This document shows, piece after piece, positions 1 through 5,648 of a DNA stretch of 5,695 bases. The stretch lies in the NCBI GenBank assembly GCA_014239005.1, contig JABAAA010000087.1, forward strand, positions 1 to 5,695, in the 5' to 3' direction. This DNA comes from Alphaproteobacteria bacterium. Lineage in GTDB: Bacteria; Pseudomonadota; Alphaproteobacteria; JABAAW01. How positions within the stretch are numbered: position 1 is the stretch's first letter; every line of letters begins with the position of its first letter. The notes beneath the pieces are model-generated. The model saw nothing but the letters and a program-made list of their open reading frames with translations. It made no database searches and was not told where the DNA came from. A program made the translations under genes and the position numbers.

Positions 1-1
1 G

Positions 2-1234
2 GAGCACGAGGGTCTTTGGGCGCGCGGCGGGTTCATCGCCGATGGCTGGGACCCGACAGCGCAAGGATGTTATCGAAGCAGAAAAGACTACCAAGCCCTG
101 CAAGCGAAGAGCTGGGAAGAAACGAAGGCGGATTTCGAATCTCGCCCTGTCTACATCTCACTACCCGGCTGGGGTCCTCTTTTGTATTATCCTTTTTGGC
201 GCACCTCGCAGTTGCTCGTCGCTCAGCACAAGGATCGTCTTTACATCGGTTTATGGACACTACGCCTTGTCTCTTCTTTCTCGACGGCGCTTGCGCTGTG
301 GCTTTTGTGTCTGTGGATGGTGCGCGAGACGAATTTGTTTTCAGGATTCTTCGTCGCTATGGGGTTGATGGTGTTCCCTGTCATGCCGACCTTGCTGTAC
401 ACGATGGGACGCAGCCCTTTGTACAAACCTTTCTTTTACTTTTTGCCCTTTCTGCTGGTGGCGTTCGCGTTGCAGAGCCCTTGGCGCAAACGCATCTCTG
501 CAAGGATTACGCTCCTCGTCGTTGCGGGACTTACGTTCCTCGGTATTGCGGGCAAAATGTTGTTCGGCTTGGGCTACGACATGCTTCCTCCGGTCATGGT
601 TGCCGCGACGATTCCTATCTTTTGGTATGCGGTGCGCGAGCGCTGGTCGTGGCGAAAGTTTTCCGTGTGGTTCGGCTGCTGTTCGTTCGCCGCGATCGTG
701 GGTTTTGCCGTAAGCTTTGCCATCCATGGGATGCAAGTGGAAGCGATTGGCAAGGATTTTTTAACATACGCCAAGAATCGCTATCTGTATCGTTCGCACG
801 GCTTCGACGGGGAGGGCAATGTTCTTCTTTGCCAGGACGAGAGCGTTGCCTCTTGGATAAGCGTTGCGTGTGCGAGTCATGTTTCTGTTGTGTTCAGCAC
901 TGTTCGCCCGCAGCTTTTTTTCATTTTGTTGTGCGCCTTTTGCTGGTGGCATCGATCGGTTCGCAAGGACTTACGAGCGCGTCTCCGTGATGCTCGTTTT
1001 TTGACGTTGTGGCGCGCGGTTCTTGTTTGCCTCGGCATCGCTGTCGTGGCGGCGGTCAGTCAACCCTTGATATGGAAACAAGCGACAGCTATCCATTTTT
1101 GGATAAGGTCTTTTGGTTGGCTTTTCATGTTTCGTCCGTTTGCGCTGTTGGCGCTCGCGCTGTTGTTGGAGCCCGCTTTGTTGCGTTGGAGTGCGAGTCT
1201 TTTGGAACGATGGCGAAAGGTTGCTGTCGGTTGA
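2..1234 (+). CDS. Multi-pass membrane protein, 5'-truncated (possible GT-C-type glycosyltransferase)
   Basis: The frame is open from the window edge to a TGA at 1232-1234, giving 410 residues, so the start lies upstream. The first ~80 residues are soluble and aromatic-rich, including a PGWGPLLYYPFW stretch. From about residue 83 on there are roughly nine hydrophobic segments (for example around 85-108, 114-136, 140-155, 170-190 and several in the last 120 residues). A polar loop lies at about residues 240-290. The protein ends in a basic tail (LLERWRKVAVG), probably cytoplasmic. The order of a polar loop with a PLLYYP-like motif, then an Arg-containing first helix, resembles GT-C-fold or DUF2142-like envelope proteins. 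That is inference from topology only; I do not recognise the family. Codons favour T and G at the third position, unlike purQ on the same strand. The gene converges on fdhD with 4 bases between stops and no visible terminator. It could be any polytopic transporter or polymerase-like protein. Confidence 0.8.
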   Translation, partial: EHEGLWARGGFIADGWDPTAQGCYRSRKDYQALQAKSWEETKADFESRPVYISLPGWGPLLYYPFWRTSQLLVAQHKDRLYIGLWTLRLVSSFSTALALWLLCLWMVRETNLFSGFFVAMGLMVFPVMPTLLYTMGRSPLYKPFFYFLPFLLVAFALQSPWRKRISARITLLVVAGLTFLGIAGKMLFGLGYDMLPPVMVAATIPIFWYAVRERWSWRKFSVWFGCCSFAAIVGFAVSFAIHGMQVEAIGKDFLTYAKNRYLYRSHGFDGEGNVLLCQDESVASWISVACASHVSVVFSTVRPQLFFILLCAFCWWHRSVRKDLRARLRDARFLTLWRAVLVCLGIAVVAAVSQPLIWKQATAIHFWIRSFGWLFMFRPFALLALALLLEPALLRWSASLLERWRKVAVG

Positions 1235-1238
1235 TACG

Positions 1239-2105
1239 TCATGATTTTTGCGAGGCTTTTCGGATGTGTCGCGGGTCTTCTTGTTTGGCGTTGCCTCCGT
1301 CGAAGCGGACGCGTTCTTGTCCTGCGAGGATGACGAATCGGTTTCCTCTCAGTCTTCCGACGAGGGTGATGCCTGTTTGTCGAGCGAGGTCGACGCCCCA
1401 AGCGGTGAATCCAGATCGCGAGAGCAGGATGGGAATTCCCATGAGTGCGCACTTGATGACCATTTCGGAGGTAAGTCTTCCTGTGGTGTAGAAGGTTTTG
1501 TTGTCTCCTGAAATGTTGTTGGTGTGCATGTATCCTGCGATTTTGTCGGCGGCGTTGTGCCTGCCGACGTCTTCGATGTAGGCGAGCAGATTTTTTTCTT
1601 GGAAGAGCGCGCAACCATGGATGGCGCCTGCTTTCAGGTAGAGGCTTGGCAGGCGATTGATGTGGTGTTGGATGTGATAGAGCGTCGAAGTCGTGAGGGG
1701 CGTTGTGTTGTGTGCGAGTGTCACGCGTTCGATGTGGGCCAGCGTTTCTTCGAACATGCTTCCTTGAGCGCATCCGGATGTTTGGATTTGCCGTTGCAGT
1801 TTTTGTTCGAGGTTGGGGGTTGGGTCTTTAGTTCGGACAACGACGGTTTGGAGGTCGGGGTGGTATTCGACTTTGGTGACGGGGTTGTCGGCGTGGAGGA
1901 GGTTTTGATTTTTGAGAAATCCGATGGCGAGATACTCCGGATAGTCTCCGACGGTCATTTGCGTGATGACTTCGCGGCTGTTGAGGTAGATGGAGAGGGG
2001 TTTTTCTTCGACGACGGAAAGCGGGAGGGGGTTGTTGTGATGGTCGATACCGGTGAGACTGCGCGTGAGGTGCGGGCTGTCGGGGGAGGGGAGAAGGGGC
2101 AGCAT
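1239..2105 (-). CDS. fdhD: Formate dehydrogenase accessory sulfurtransferase FdhD
   Basis: The product is 288 residues, a usual FdhD length. The family takes sulfur from the cysteine desulfurase IscS and passes it to the molybdenum (bis-MGD) cofactor of formate dehydrogenase in the cytoplasm. Visible hallmarks in order are: PLSIYLNSREVITQM near 36-50; YPEYLAIGFLKNQ near 55-67; the cysteine loop SGCAQGS with Cys112; AGAIHGCALF near 159-168; the signature EDVGRHNAADK near 178-188; TGRLTSEMVIK; and SRSGFTAWGVDLA with GRLRGNRF near the end. The E. coli protein has two cysteines (CxxC) in its loop; here there is one, a known variant. I chose ATG at 2105 because homologues begin about 25-30 residues before PLPLSVVEEKPLS and because a -10 element lies just upstream. 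The open frame reaches 2243, but that would put the promoter inside the gene. No Shine-Dalgarno is present, so it is likely leaderless. No formate dehydrogenase gene is in view. The gene is transcribed away from purQ. Confidence 0.93.
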   Translation of the reverse strand: MLPLLPSPDSPHLTRSLTGIDHHNNPLPLSVVEEKPLSIYLNSREVITQMTVGDYPEYLAIGFLKNQNLLHADNPVTKVEYHPDLQTVVVRTKDPTPNLEQKLQRQIQTSGCAQGSMFEETLAHIERVTLAHNTTPLTTSTLYHIQHHINRLPSLYLKAGAIHGCALFQEKNLLAYIEDVGRHNAADKIAGYMHTNNISGDNKTFYTTGRLTSEMVIKCALMGIPILLSRSGFTAWGVDLARQTGITLVGRLRGNRFVILAGQERVRFDGGNAKQEDPRHIRKASQKS

Positions 2106-2111
2106 GGAGGC

Positions 2112-2140
2112 AATATAGCAAATAAGTGACGAGATGTTCG
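2112..2140 (-). promoter_or_regulatory. Putative leaderless promoter of fdhD
   Basis: On the minus strand an extended -10 element, TGCTATATT (2120-2112), is followed by GCCTCC and then the fdhD ATG at 2105. A weak -35 candidate, CGAACA (2140-2135, 3 of 6 matches to TTGACA), lies 17 bases upstream. With the -10 ending 7 bases before the ATG, transcription should start at or within a base or two of the start codon, which fits the absence of a ribosome binding site. The assignment is by motif only. Confidence 0.5.
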
Positions 2141-2252
2141 GCGACAAAAAGACGTTTTCGCGCACACGGCGCACGCGGGAAGACTGCGTGTTTCTACGAA
2201 AATCGGTAAAATTTCTGCCCCCAATAAATTTTCTCCTGCTCATTCTCCGCTA

Positions 2253-2281
2253 TTCATTTTTTACATCCACCTTGCTACACT
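2253..2281 (+). promoter_or_regulatory. Putative leaderless promoter of the purQL operon
   Basis: An extended -10, TGCTACACT (2273-2281), is followed by TCCGCC and the purQ ATG at 2288. A weak -35 candidate, TTCATT (2253-2258), lies 17 bases upstream of the -10 hexamer. There is no purine-rich Shine-Dalgarno between -10 and ATG, so the message is probably leaderless. The layout is the same as that of the fdhD promoter on the other strand: TTGCTA core, same 6-base gap. Confidence 0.5.
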
Positions 2282-2287
2282 TCCGCC

Positions 2288-3037
2288 ATGCTTCTCCCCC
2301 TTGCCTGCACCGTCATCCGTTTCCCCGGCTCAAACCGCGAACACGATCTCCTCGCCGCGCTGCAAAGGATTACCTCCCTCCCCCCAACCCTCGTCGACAG
2401 CAGCGCCACCGCCATCCCCCACGAAACCCAAGCCATCCTGTTACCCGGCGGCTTTGCGTGGGGAGACTATATCAGAGCAGGCGCGCTCGCCGCCTTCGAG
2501 CCTATCATCCCTGCACTCAAACAACATGCCCAGCAAGGAACGTTGATCGTCGGCATTTGCAACGGATTCCAAATTCTCACCGAAACCAATCTGCTTCCCG
2601 GGACGCTGACAAAAAACACCTCGGGGCGATTCGTCTGCGCATGGCAAAACCTCCAGTTCCAATCTCCCGACGACCTCGCCGAACAGACAACGTTCCGCAT
2701 CCCCGTCGCACACAGCGAGGGTAGATACCACGCGCCCCCAAACATCCTCCGTGAGCTGGAAGAGAACGATCAAATATTTCTCCGCTACCACGACAACCCG
2801 AACGGGTCTGCCAACGACATCGCGGGCATTTGCGACAAAACACGGCGCATCTTCGCGCTCATGCCGCATCCCGAAAACGCCATCCACCCCTTCCATCCAT
2901 CACAAGACGGCTTGCTCCTGCTACGATACCTTCTCGAAAATGCCAGGCGACCCTTACAGGCATCGCAAAGTGAATTCATCTTCTTCCAACACCTCCTAGA
3001 AAACGCAATGCAGAAATCTGCCGTAAGACAAGCATGA
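2288..3037 (+). CDS. purQ: Phosphoribosylformylglycinamidine synthase subunit PurQ (glutaminase)
   Basis: This 249-residue class I glutamine amidotransferase hydrolyses glutamine and channels ammonia to PurL for FGAR to FGAM conversion in cytoplasmic purine synthesis. The N-terminus CTVIRFPGSNREHD matches the family start (VIVFPGSN). The oxyanion-loop motif PGGFAWGDYIRAGALA is at 53-68. The nucleophile is Cys91 in GICNGFQIL, and the rest of the triad is His194 and Glu196 in LMPHPENA. The VAHSEGRY segment at 140-147 is also typical. The start is fixed by the family N-terminus and the -10 element 6 bases upstream. At 249 residues it is about 20 longer than typical PurQ. The excess is a C-terminal tail in which a LLENA helix occurs twice. 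The stop overlaps the purL start as ATGA, indicating one operon with coupled translation. It is the first gene of the operon, and no purS precedes it as it does in Bacillus-type operons. Confidence 0.95.
   Translation: MLLPLACTVIRFPGSNREHDLLAALQRITSLPPTLVDSSATAIPHETQAILLPGGFAWGDYIRAGALAAFEPIIPALKQHAQQGTLIVGICNGFQILTETNLLPGTLTKNTSGRFVCAWQNLQFQSPDDLAEQTTFRIPVAHSEGRYHAPPNILRELEENDQIFLRYHDNPNGSANDIAGICDKTRRIFALMPHPENAIHPFHPSQDGLLLLRYLLENARRPLQASQSEFIFFQHLLENAMQKSAVRQA
2906..3007 (+). repeat. Possible degenerate duplication of the PurQ C-terminal helix
   Basis: Residues 207-219 (DGLLLLRYLLENA) and 228-240 (SEFIFFQHLLENA) align without gaps at a 21-residue (63-base) offset. Five residues are identical and hydrophobic positions are conserved. 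In Bacillus PurQ a single helix of this kind (DGLKLFQSIV) ends the protein, so the second copy would account for the extra length. The match is short, so it may be chance. Confidence 0.35.
3034..3037 (+). promoter_or_regulatory. ATGA stop-start overlap coupling purQ to purL
   Basis: The purL ATG (3034-3036) overlaps the purQ TGA (3035-3037). Only a weak purine stretch (TAAGA, 3024-3028) precedes it. Reinitiation by ribosomes finishing purQ is the likely route, which suits two subunits of one complex. Confidence 0.8.
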
Positions 3038-5622
3038 CGTTTTCGCAAACAAAGCAAGCCCCCCCCCTAAAACAGCGGCAACGCGAACCCAACGCGCTGA
3101 CACAGGGAGTCTTCGACAGGATGCGGTCGGATGGCTCTTACAAATCGCCGCGCCGCCTGCCCGAGCAGCGTCCGAAAACGAGCGATCGAACACTCATCCC
3201 AAAAGGAAAGAACGCAGACGCCGTGCGCCGCGAAAAAAACATCGATGAAAAAACGCAGGCACGCGTCTTTGAAAAAAAAATCCACAAGCCCTCAAAACCA
3301 ATCCCCTCGAACAAAAATCACTGCACGACACACAAGACACTCACGCCATCAGAACAAACCCACCTTCGCGACCAGCTGCGCCGCGAGCCCAACGCGCTGG
3401 AATGGGAGCTGGTCGCTGCGATGTGGTCGGAACATTGCTCGTACAAGTCTTCGCGCCACCTGCTCGAACAGCTTCCGAAGACCAGCGAGCGCACGCTTGC
3501 GCAAACGGGCGACGGTGAGAATGCCGGTGCTGTGCGCATCGGCAACGATGCCGAAGGCAGGGGCTACGCGCTCGTCTTCAAGATGGAAAGCCACAACCAC
3601 CCCAGCCAAATCACGCCTCACGAAGGTGCTGCCACGGGGGTGGGGGGCATCATGCGCGACATTCTCGCTATGGGGGCAAGACCGATCGCCAATTTGAACG
3701 CGCTCCGATTCGGCAGCCTCGAAAACCCCAAGACGAAAACCCTTCTGAAAGGCGTTGTCGAAGGCATCGCCTCTTACGGAAATTGCACAGGAATCCCGAT
3801 GCTCGGCGGAGAATGCGACTTCGATTCCGACTACGACAACAACATTCTCGTCAACGCCATGACCGTGGGACTGGCGCGCACCGAGAATCTTTGCTCGGCT
3901 CGCGCGCAAGGCGAAGGCAACCTCGTCGTCTACCTAGGCGCAACGACAGGCAGGGACGGAATAAACGGCGCAACCATGGCGTCGCAAGGATTCGCACAAC
4001 AAGAAGGGCAAGATGCCTCCGAGCAGAAAACTAAGACGCAAGTGCAAGTTGGCGACCCGTTCGCGCAAAAACGATTGCTCGAAGCCTGCCTCGAAGCCGT
4101 CGAGCAACACCTGTTCGAAGCCCTGCAAGACATGGGCGCTGCGGGGCTACTTTCTTCCTCAAGCGAAATGGCAGCGAAAGGCAAGATAGCCATGACGCTC
4201 GACTTGGAACGGGTGCCCACCCGCCAACCCAACCTCTCGCCCTTGGAGCTCATGCTCTCGGAAAGCCAAGAGCGCATGCTCGCCGTCGTTCAACCCCAAC
4301 ACTTCGATGCGCTCGAAGTCCTGTTTGCCAAGCACCGACTCGATTGTCGCGTCATCGGCAACGTGGGAGCAGTCTCTACAAACCCCCTGCTCTTGCTGCA
4401 ATGGAAGGGGCGGATGCAAGCAAGTCTGCCGGTGCGTCTGCTAGGCGAAGCGCCTTTGCAACATCACAAGCAAGCAGCGCCGCCCACAGCGCAACCCGTC
4501 CGTCTTCCTGCAAACCTGCCCTCGACCTTGTCGGCGTTGCAAAAACTCCTGCTCTCGCCGCGTTTGCTGTGCAAGGCGTGGGTGACCGAACAATACGATT
4601 CGCTCGTCGGAGGACAGACGCTCGAAGGACCGGGCGGCGAAGCGGCGTTGCTCTACCTCGAACAGACGCGCGAGATCTTAGCGCTCACCTGCGATGCAAC
4701 CCCGCGCTACTGCCGCAACGACGCAAGACGGGGTGCGATGCAAGCCGTGTGCGAGGCGGTGCGCAACCTCTCGGCGGTGGGCGCGACGCCGCTTGCGATC
4801 ACCGACAACCTCAACTTCGGCAACCCCGAAGATCCGCAAGTGATGCGACAGGCGAGCGACAGCGTGGCAGGACTGGCGGAAGCCTGCCGCGCTTTTGGTC
4901 TGCCGGTCGTCTCCGGCAATGTCTCCTTCTACAACGAGACCGAAGGACGCTCAATTCCGCCCACGCCCGTCGTGGGCGCTGTCGGCATCATCGAGGCGAA
5001 TGCCACTCCGTCAGCGTCAACGTCGGCGTCGCGGGCAACCTTGCCTCCGTTCGCGCGTGCGCTGCCTGAGGACGACGAGCGGCTCTTGTTCTTGTTGGGC
5101 GCGCCTGCCACTTCTTCCAGTTTGGGGGCATCGCTCTATATGCAAGAGGTCGTAATGCAAGAGGTCGTAATGCAAGAGGTCGCCGCCACGCAACGCGGCG
5201 AGCCTCCCGCCATCGATATTGCCGAAGAGAAAGCGAACGCAGCCTTTGTGCGCCATGCCATCGCGCGCGGGCTCTGTCGTTGTGCGCGCGACCTCTCGTG
5301 CGGAGGCTTGCTGGTCAAAATCGCTCTGCTGGCGATGCAACAAGGTTGCGGCGTACGTTTGGCGACGCGCTTGTCGGACCGCGATGTCGCCGCCGAGGCA
5401 GCGTTTTGGTTTGGCGAGAAGCAAGCTCGCTACTTGCTCTGTCTGACGGAACGGCAAGCGGAGGTTTTAACCGACGACGCAACGCGAGACGCCATCGCGT
5501 TCTTGCCGCTGGGAGAGCTGGAGGAGTCGATGCGCTTGACCTTGCCGAGCGGAGAGGCTATATCTTTGCAAGGCTTGTCGGAAGAATGGCGCAGCGGGCT
5601 TGCTCGACTTGTCGAGGCGTGA
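3034..5622 (+). CDS. purL: Phosphoribosylformylglycinamidine synthase subunit PurL with a duplicated, decayed N-terminus
   Basis: This is the ATP-dependent synthase subunit that converts FGAR plus ammonia to FGAM. The core, from about residue 98, has the family motifs in order: MWSEHCSYKSS with catalytic His134 (130-140); ESHNHPS (185-191); GAATGVGG (198-205); MGARPIANLNALRFG; GRDGINGAT; QDMGAAGL (365-372); LSESQERM (408-415); TDNLNFGNP (590-598); SGNVSFYNE (627-635); and DLSCGGLL (753-760), where the usual acidic residue before GG is Cys756. The total of 862 residues exceeds the ~740 of Bacillus PurL. About 97 extra residues are an N-terminal decayed copy of the region just downstream, and 10 more come from a MQEVV repeat at 703-716. 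No start codon lies between residue 65 and the SEHCSYK motif. Only ATG 3034 (coupled to purQ), ATG 3121 and a GTG at 3223 are upstream in frame, so the extension is probably translated. A Ser/Ala-rich linker (SASTSASR) sits near 660-667. The core looks functional. Confidence 0.95.
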   Translation: MTFSQTKQAPPLKQRQREPNALTQGVFDRMRSDGSYKSPRRLPEQRPKTSDRTLIPKGKNADAVRREKNIDEKTQARVFEKKIHKPSKPIPSNKNHCTTHKTLTPSEQTHLRDQLRREPNALEWELVAAMWSEHCSYKSSRHLLEQLPKTSERTLAQTGDGENAGAVRIGNDAEGRGYALVFKMESHNHPSQITPHEGAATGVGGIMRDILAMGARPIANLNALRFGSLENPKTKTLLKGVVEGIASYGNCTGIPMLGGECDFDSDYDNNILVNAMTVGLARTENLCSARAQGEGNLVVYLGATTGRDGINGATMASQGFAQQEGQDASEQKTKTQVQVGDPFAQKRLLEACLEAVEQHLFEALQDMGAAGLLSSSSEMAAKGKIAMTLDLERVPTRQPNLSPLELMLSESQERMLAVVQPQHFDALEVLFAKHRLDCRVIGNVGAVSTNPLLLLQWKGRMQASLPVRLLGEAPLQHHKQAAPPTAQPVRLPANLPSTLSALQKLLLSPRLLCKAWVTEQYDSLVGGQTLEGPGGEAALLYLEQTREILALTCDATPRYCRNDARRGAMQAVCEAVRNLSAVGATPLAITDNLNFGNPEDPQVMRQASDSVAGLAEACRAFGLPVVSGNVSFYNETEGRSIPPTPVVGAVGIIEANATPSASTSASRATLPPFARALPEDDERLLFLLGAPATSSSLGASLYMQEVVMQEVVMQEVAATQRGEPPAIDIAEEKANAAFVRHAIARGLCRCARDLSCGGLLVKIALLAMQQGCGVRLATRLSDRDVAAEAAFWFGEKQARYLLCLTERQAEVLTDDATRDAIAFLPLGELEESMRLTLPSGEAISLQGLSEEWRSGLARLVEA
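3059..3067 (+). repeat. C9 homopolymer in codons 9-12 of purL
   Basis: Nine consecutive C bases encode the end of Ala9, Pro10, Pro11 and the first base of Leu12. The next bases are TAA, out of frame. Losing one C gives GCC CCC CCC TAA, an immediate stop. Gaining one C leads to a TGA at 3246-3248 in the original numbering. The run lies in the non-conserved leader of the protein. Confidence 0.85.
3082..3606 (+). repeat. Degenerate tandem duplication of the PurL N-terminal segment
   Basis: Residues 17-87 (bases 3082-3294) align with residues 117-191 (3382-3606). By hand count, about 35 of 71 aligned positions are identical, with only small in-frame gaps; the offset drifts from 100 to 104 codons. 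Shared blocks include REPNAL, SYKS, EQ-PKTS-RTL, NA-AVR and VF. Nucleotide similarity is also evident, for example CCCAACGCGCTG in both copies. Copy 1 has lost the motifs: MWSEHC is MRSDG, and ESHNHPS has become KIHKPS with one His missing. It has also drifted to lysine/A-rich sequence. Copy 2 is intact and matches the family. This is therefore a tandem duplication whose first copy decayed. Confidence 0.85.
3272..3280 (+). repeat. A9 homopolymer in the decayed purL N-terminal copy
   Basis: Nine A bases encode part of EKKI within copy 1; runs of 7 A (3233-3239) and 6 A (3248-3253) lie nearby. The alignment register to copy 2 is the same on both sides (VF before, HxPS after), so the run length shown is frame-consistent rather than an obvious sequencing indel. 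Confidence 0.8.
5140..5182 (+). repeat. 15-base in-frame tandem repeat in purL (MQEVV)
   Basis: The unit ATGCAAGAGGTCGTA occurs at 5140-5154 and 5155-5169. A third copy at 5170-5182 matches for 13 bases before diverging (GCC replaces GTA). It encodes MQEVV-MQEVV-MQEVA at residues 703-717. The copies are identical at DNA level, which indicates a recent expansion. It sits between LGASLY and PPAIDI. With a single unit, the spacing to PAID would equal the 12 residues seen in Bacillus PurL, so two units appear to be added. Confidence 0.95.
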
Positions 5623-5638
5623 TTCGAAGGTGATTTGT

Positions 5639-5642
5639 GGAG
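5639..5642 (+). promoter_or_regulatory. Shine-Dalgarno of the gene starting at 5649
   Basis: GGAG is followed by six bases (AACACG) and then ATG. It is the only clear ribosome binding site in the window and supports this start. The 26-base gap after purL suggests the same operon. Confidence 0.65.
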
Positions 5643-5648
5643 AACACG

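Larger units (their letters stand above)
2106..2287. other. fdhD-purQ divergent intergenic region
   Basis: This 182-base spacer separates two divergent start codons. It holds a promoter-like element hard against each ATG (described separately). A GC-rich stretch near 2159-2178 has CGCACACGGCGCACGCG-type internal repetition. An AT-rich part near 2203-2236 has two similar tracts, TAAAATTTCT at 2207 and TAAATTTTCT at 2225, 18 bases apart; these could be upstream activating sequence or a direct-repeat operator. I see no small ORF, RNA gene or riboswitch fold. Confidence 0.7.

Noticed and set aside
16..990. 324-codon open frame on the plus strand overlapping the membrane protein
   Set aside because: It lies in another frame of 2-1234 and has Cys/Arg-rich, low-coherence sequence. 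The 2-1234 frame gives clean alternating hydrophobic helices and loops.
1235..1238. Bidirectional terminator between the converging genes
   Set aside because: Only four bases separate the stops, and no stem followed by a T-run is visible on either side.
1431..1453. Two 10-base perfect palindromes, GGGAATTCCC and AGTGCGCACT, 3 bases apart
   Set aside because: They are inside conserved fdhD coding sequence (the MGIPILLS region) and most simply reflect codon content; no flanking regulatory context.
1524..2129. 201-codon plus-strand open frame antisense to fdhD
   Set aside because: The minus strand encodes unmistakable FdhD motifs; this frame is acidic/Gly/Val-rich mirror sequence of a GC-skewed gene.
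2131..2143. Bacillus-type PurBox core (CCGAACAT on the minus strand)
   Set aside because: Only a single core is seen; the functional site needs paired inverted boxes with a set spacing, and the region doubles as the fdhD -35.
2106..2243. Longer fdhD start at 2243 (46 extra residues)
   Set aside because: The extra residues do not look like FdhD and cover the intergenic promoter region; ATG 2105 fits the family length.
3010..3021. Small inverted repeat GCAGA-AA-TCTGC before the purL start
   Set aside because: Five-base stem with a two-base loop inside purQ; too weak to call attenuator or pause site.
3121..3223. Later purL starts at ATG 3121 or GTG 3223
   Set aside because: Neither restores a normal PurL N-terminus; both fall inside the decayed copy. 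The ATGA overlap at 3034 is the better-supported start.
3349..3909. 186-codon minus-strand open frame inside purL
   Set aside because: It is antisense to the conserved PurL core, with no family resemblance or start signals.
5603..5616. Perfect inverted repeat CTCGAC-TT-GTCGAG at the end of purL as a terminator
   Set aside because: The loop is two bases, no U-run follows, and it lies within coding sequence before a closely spaced downstream gene.
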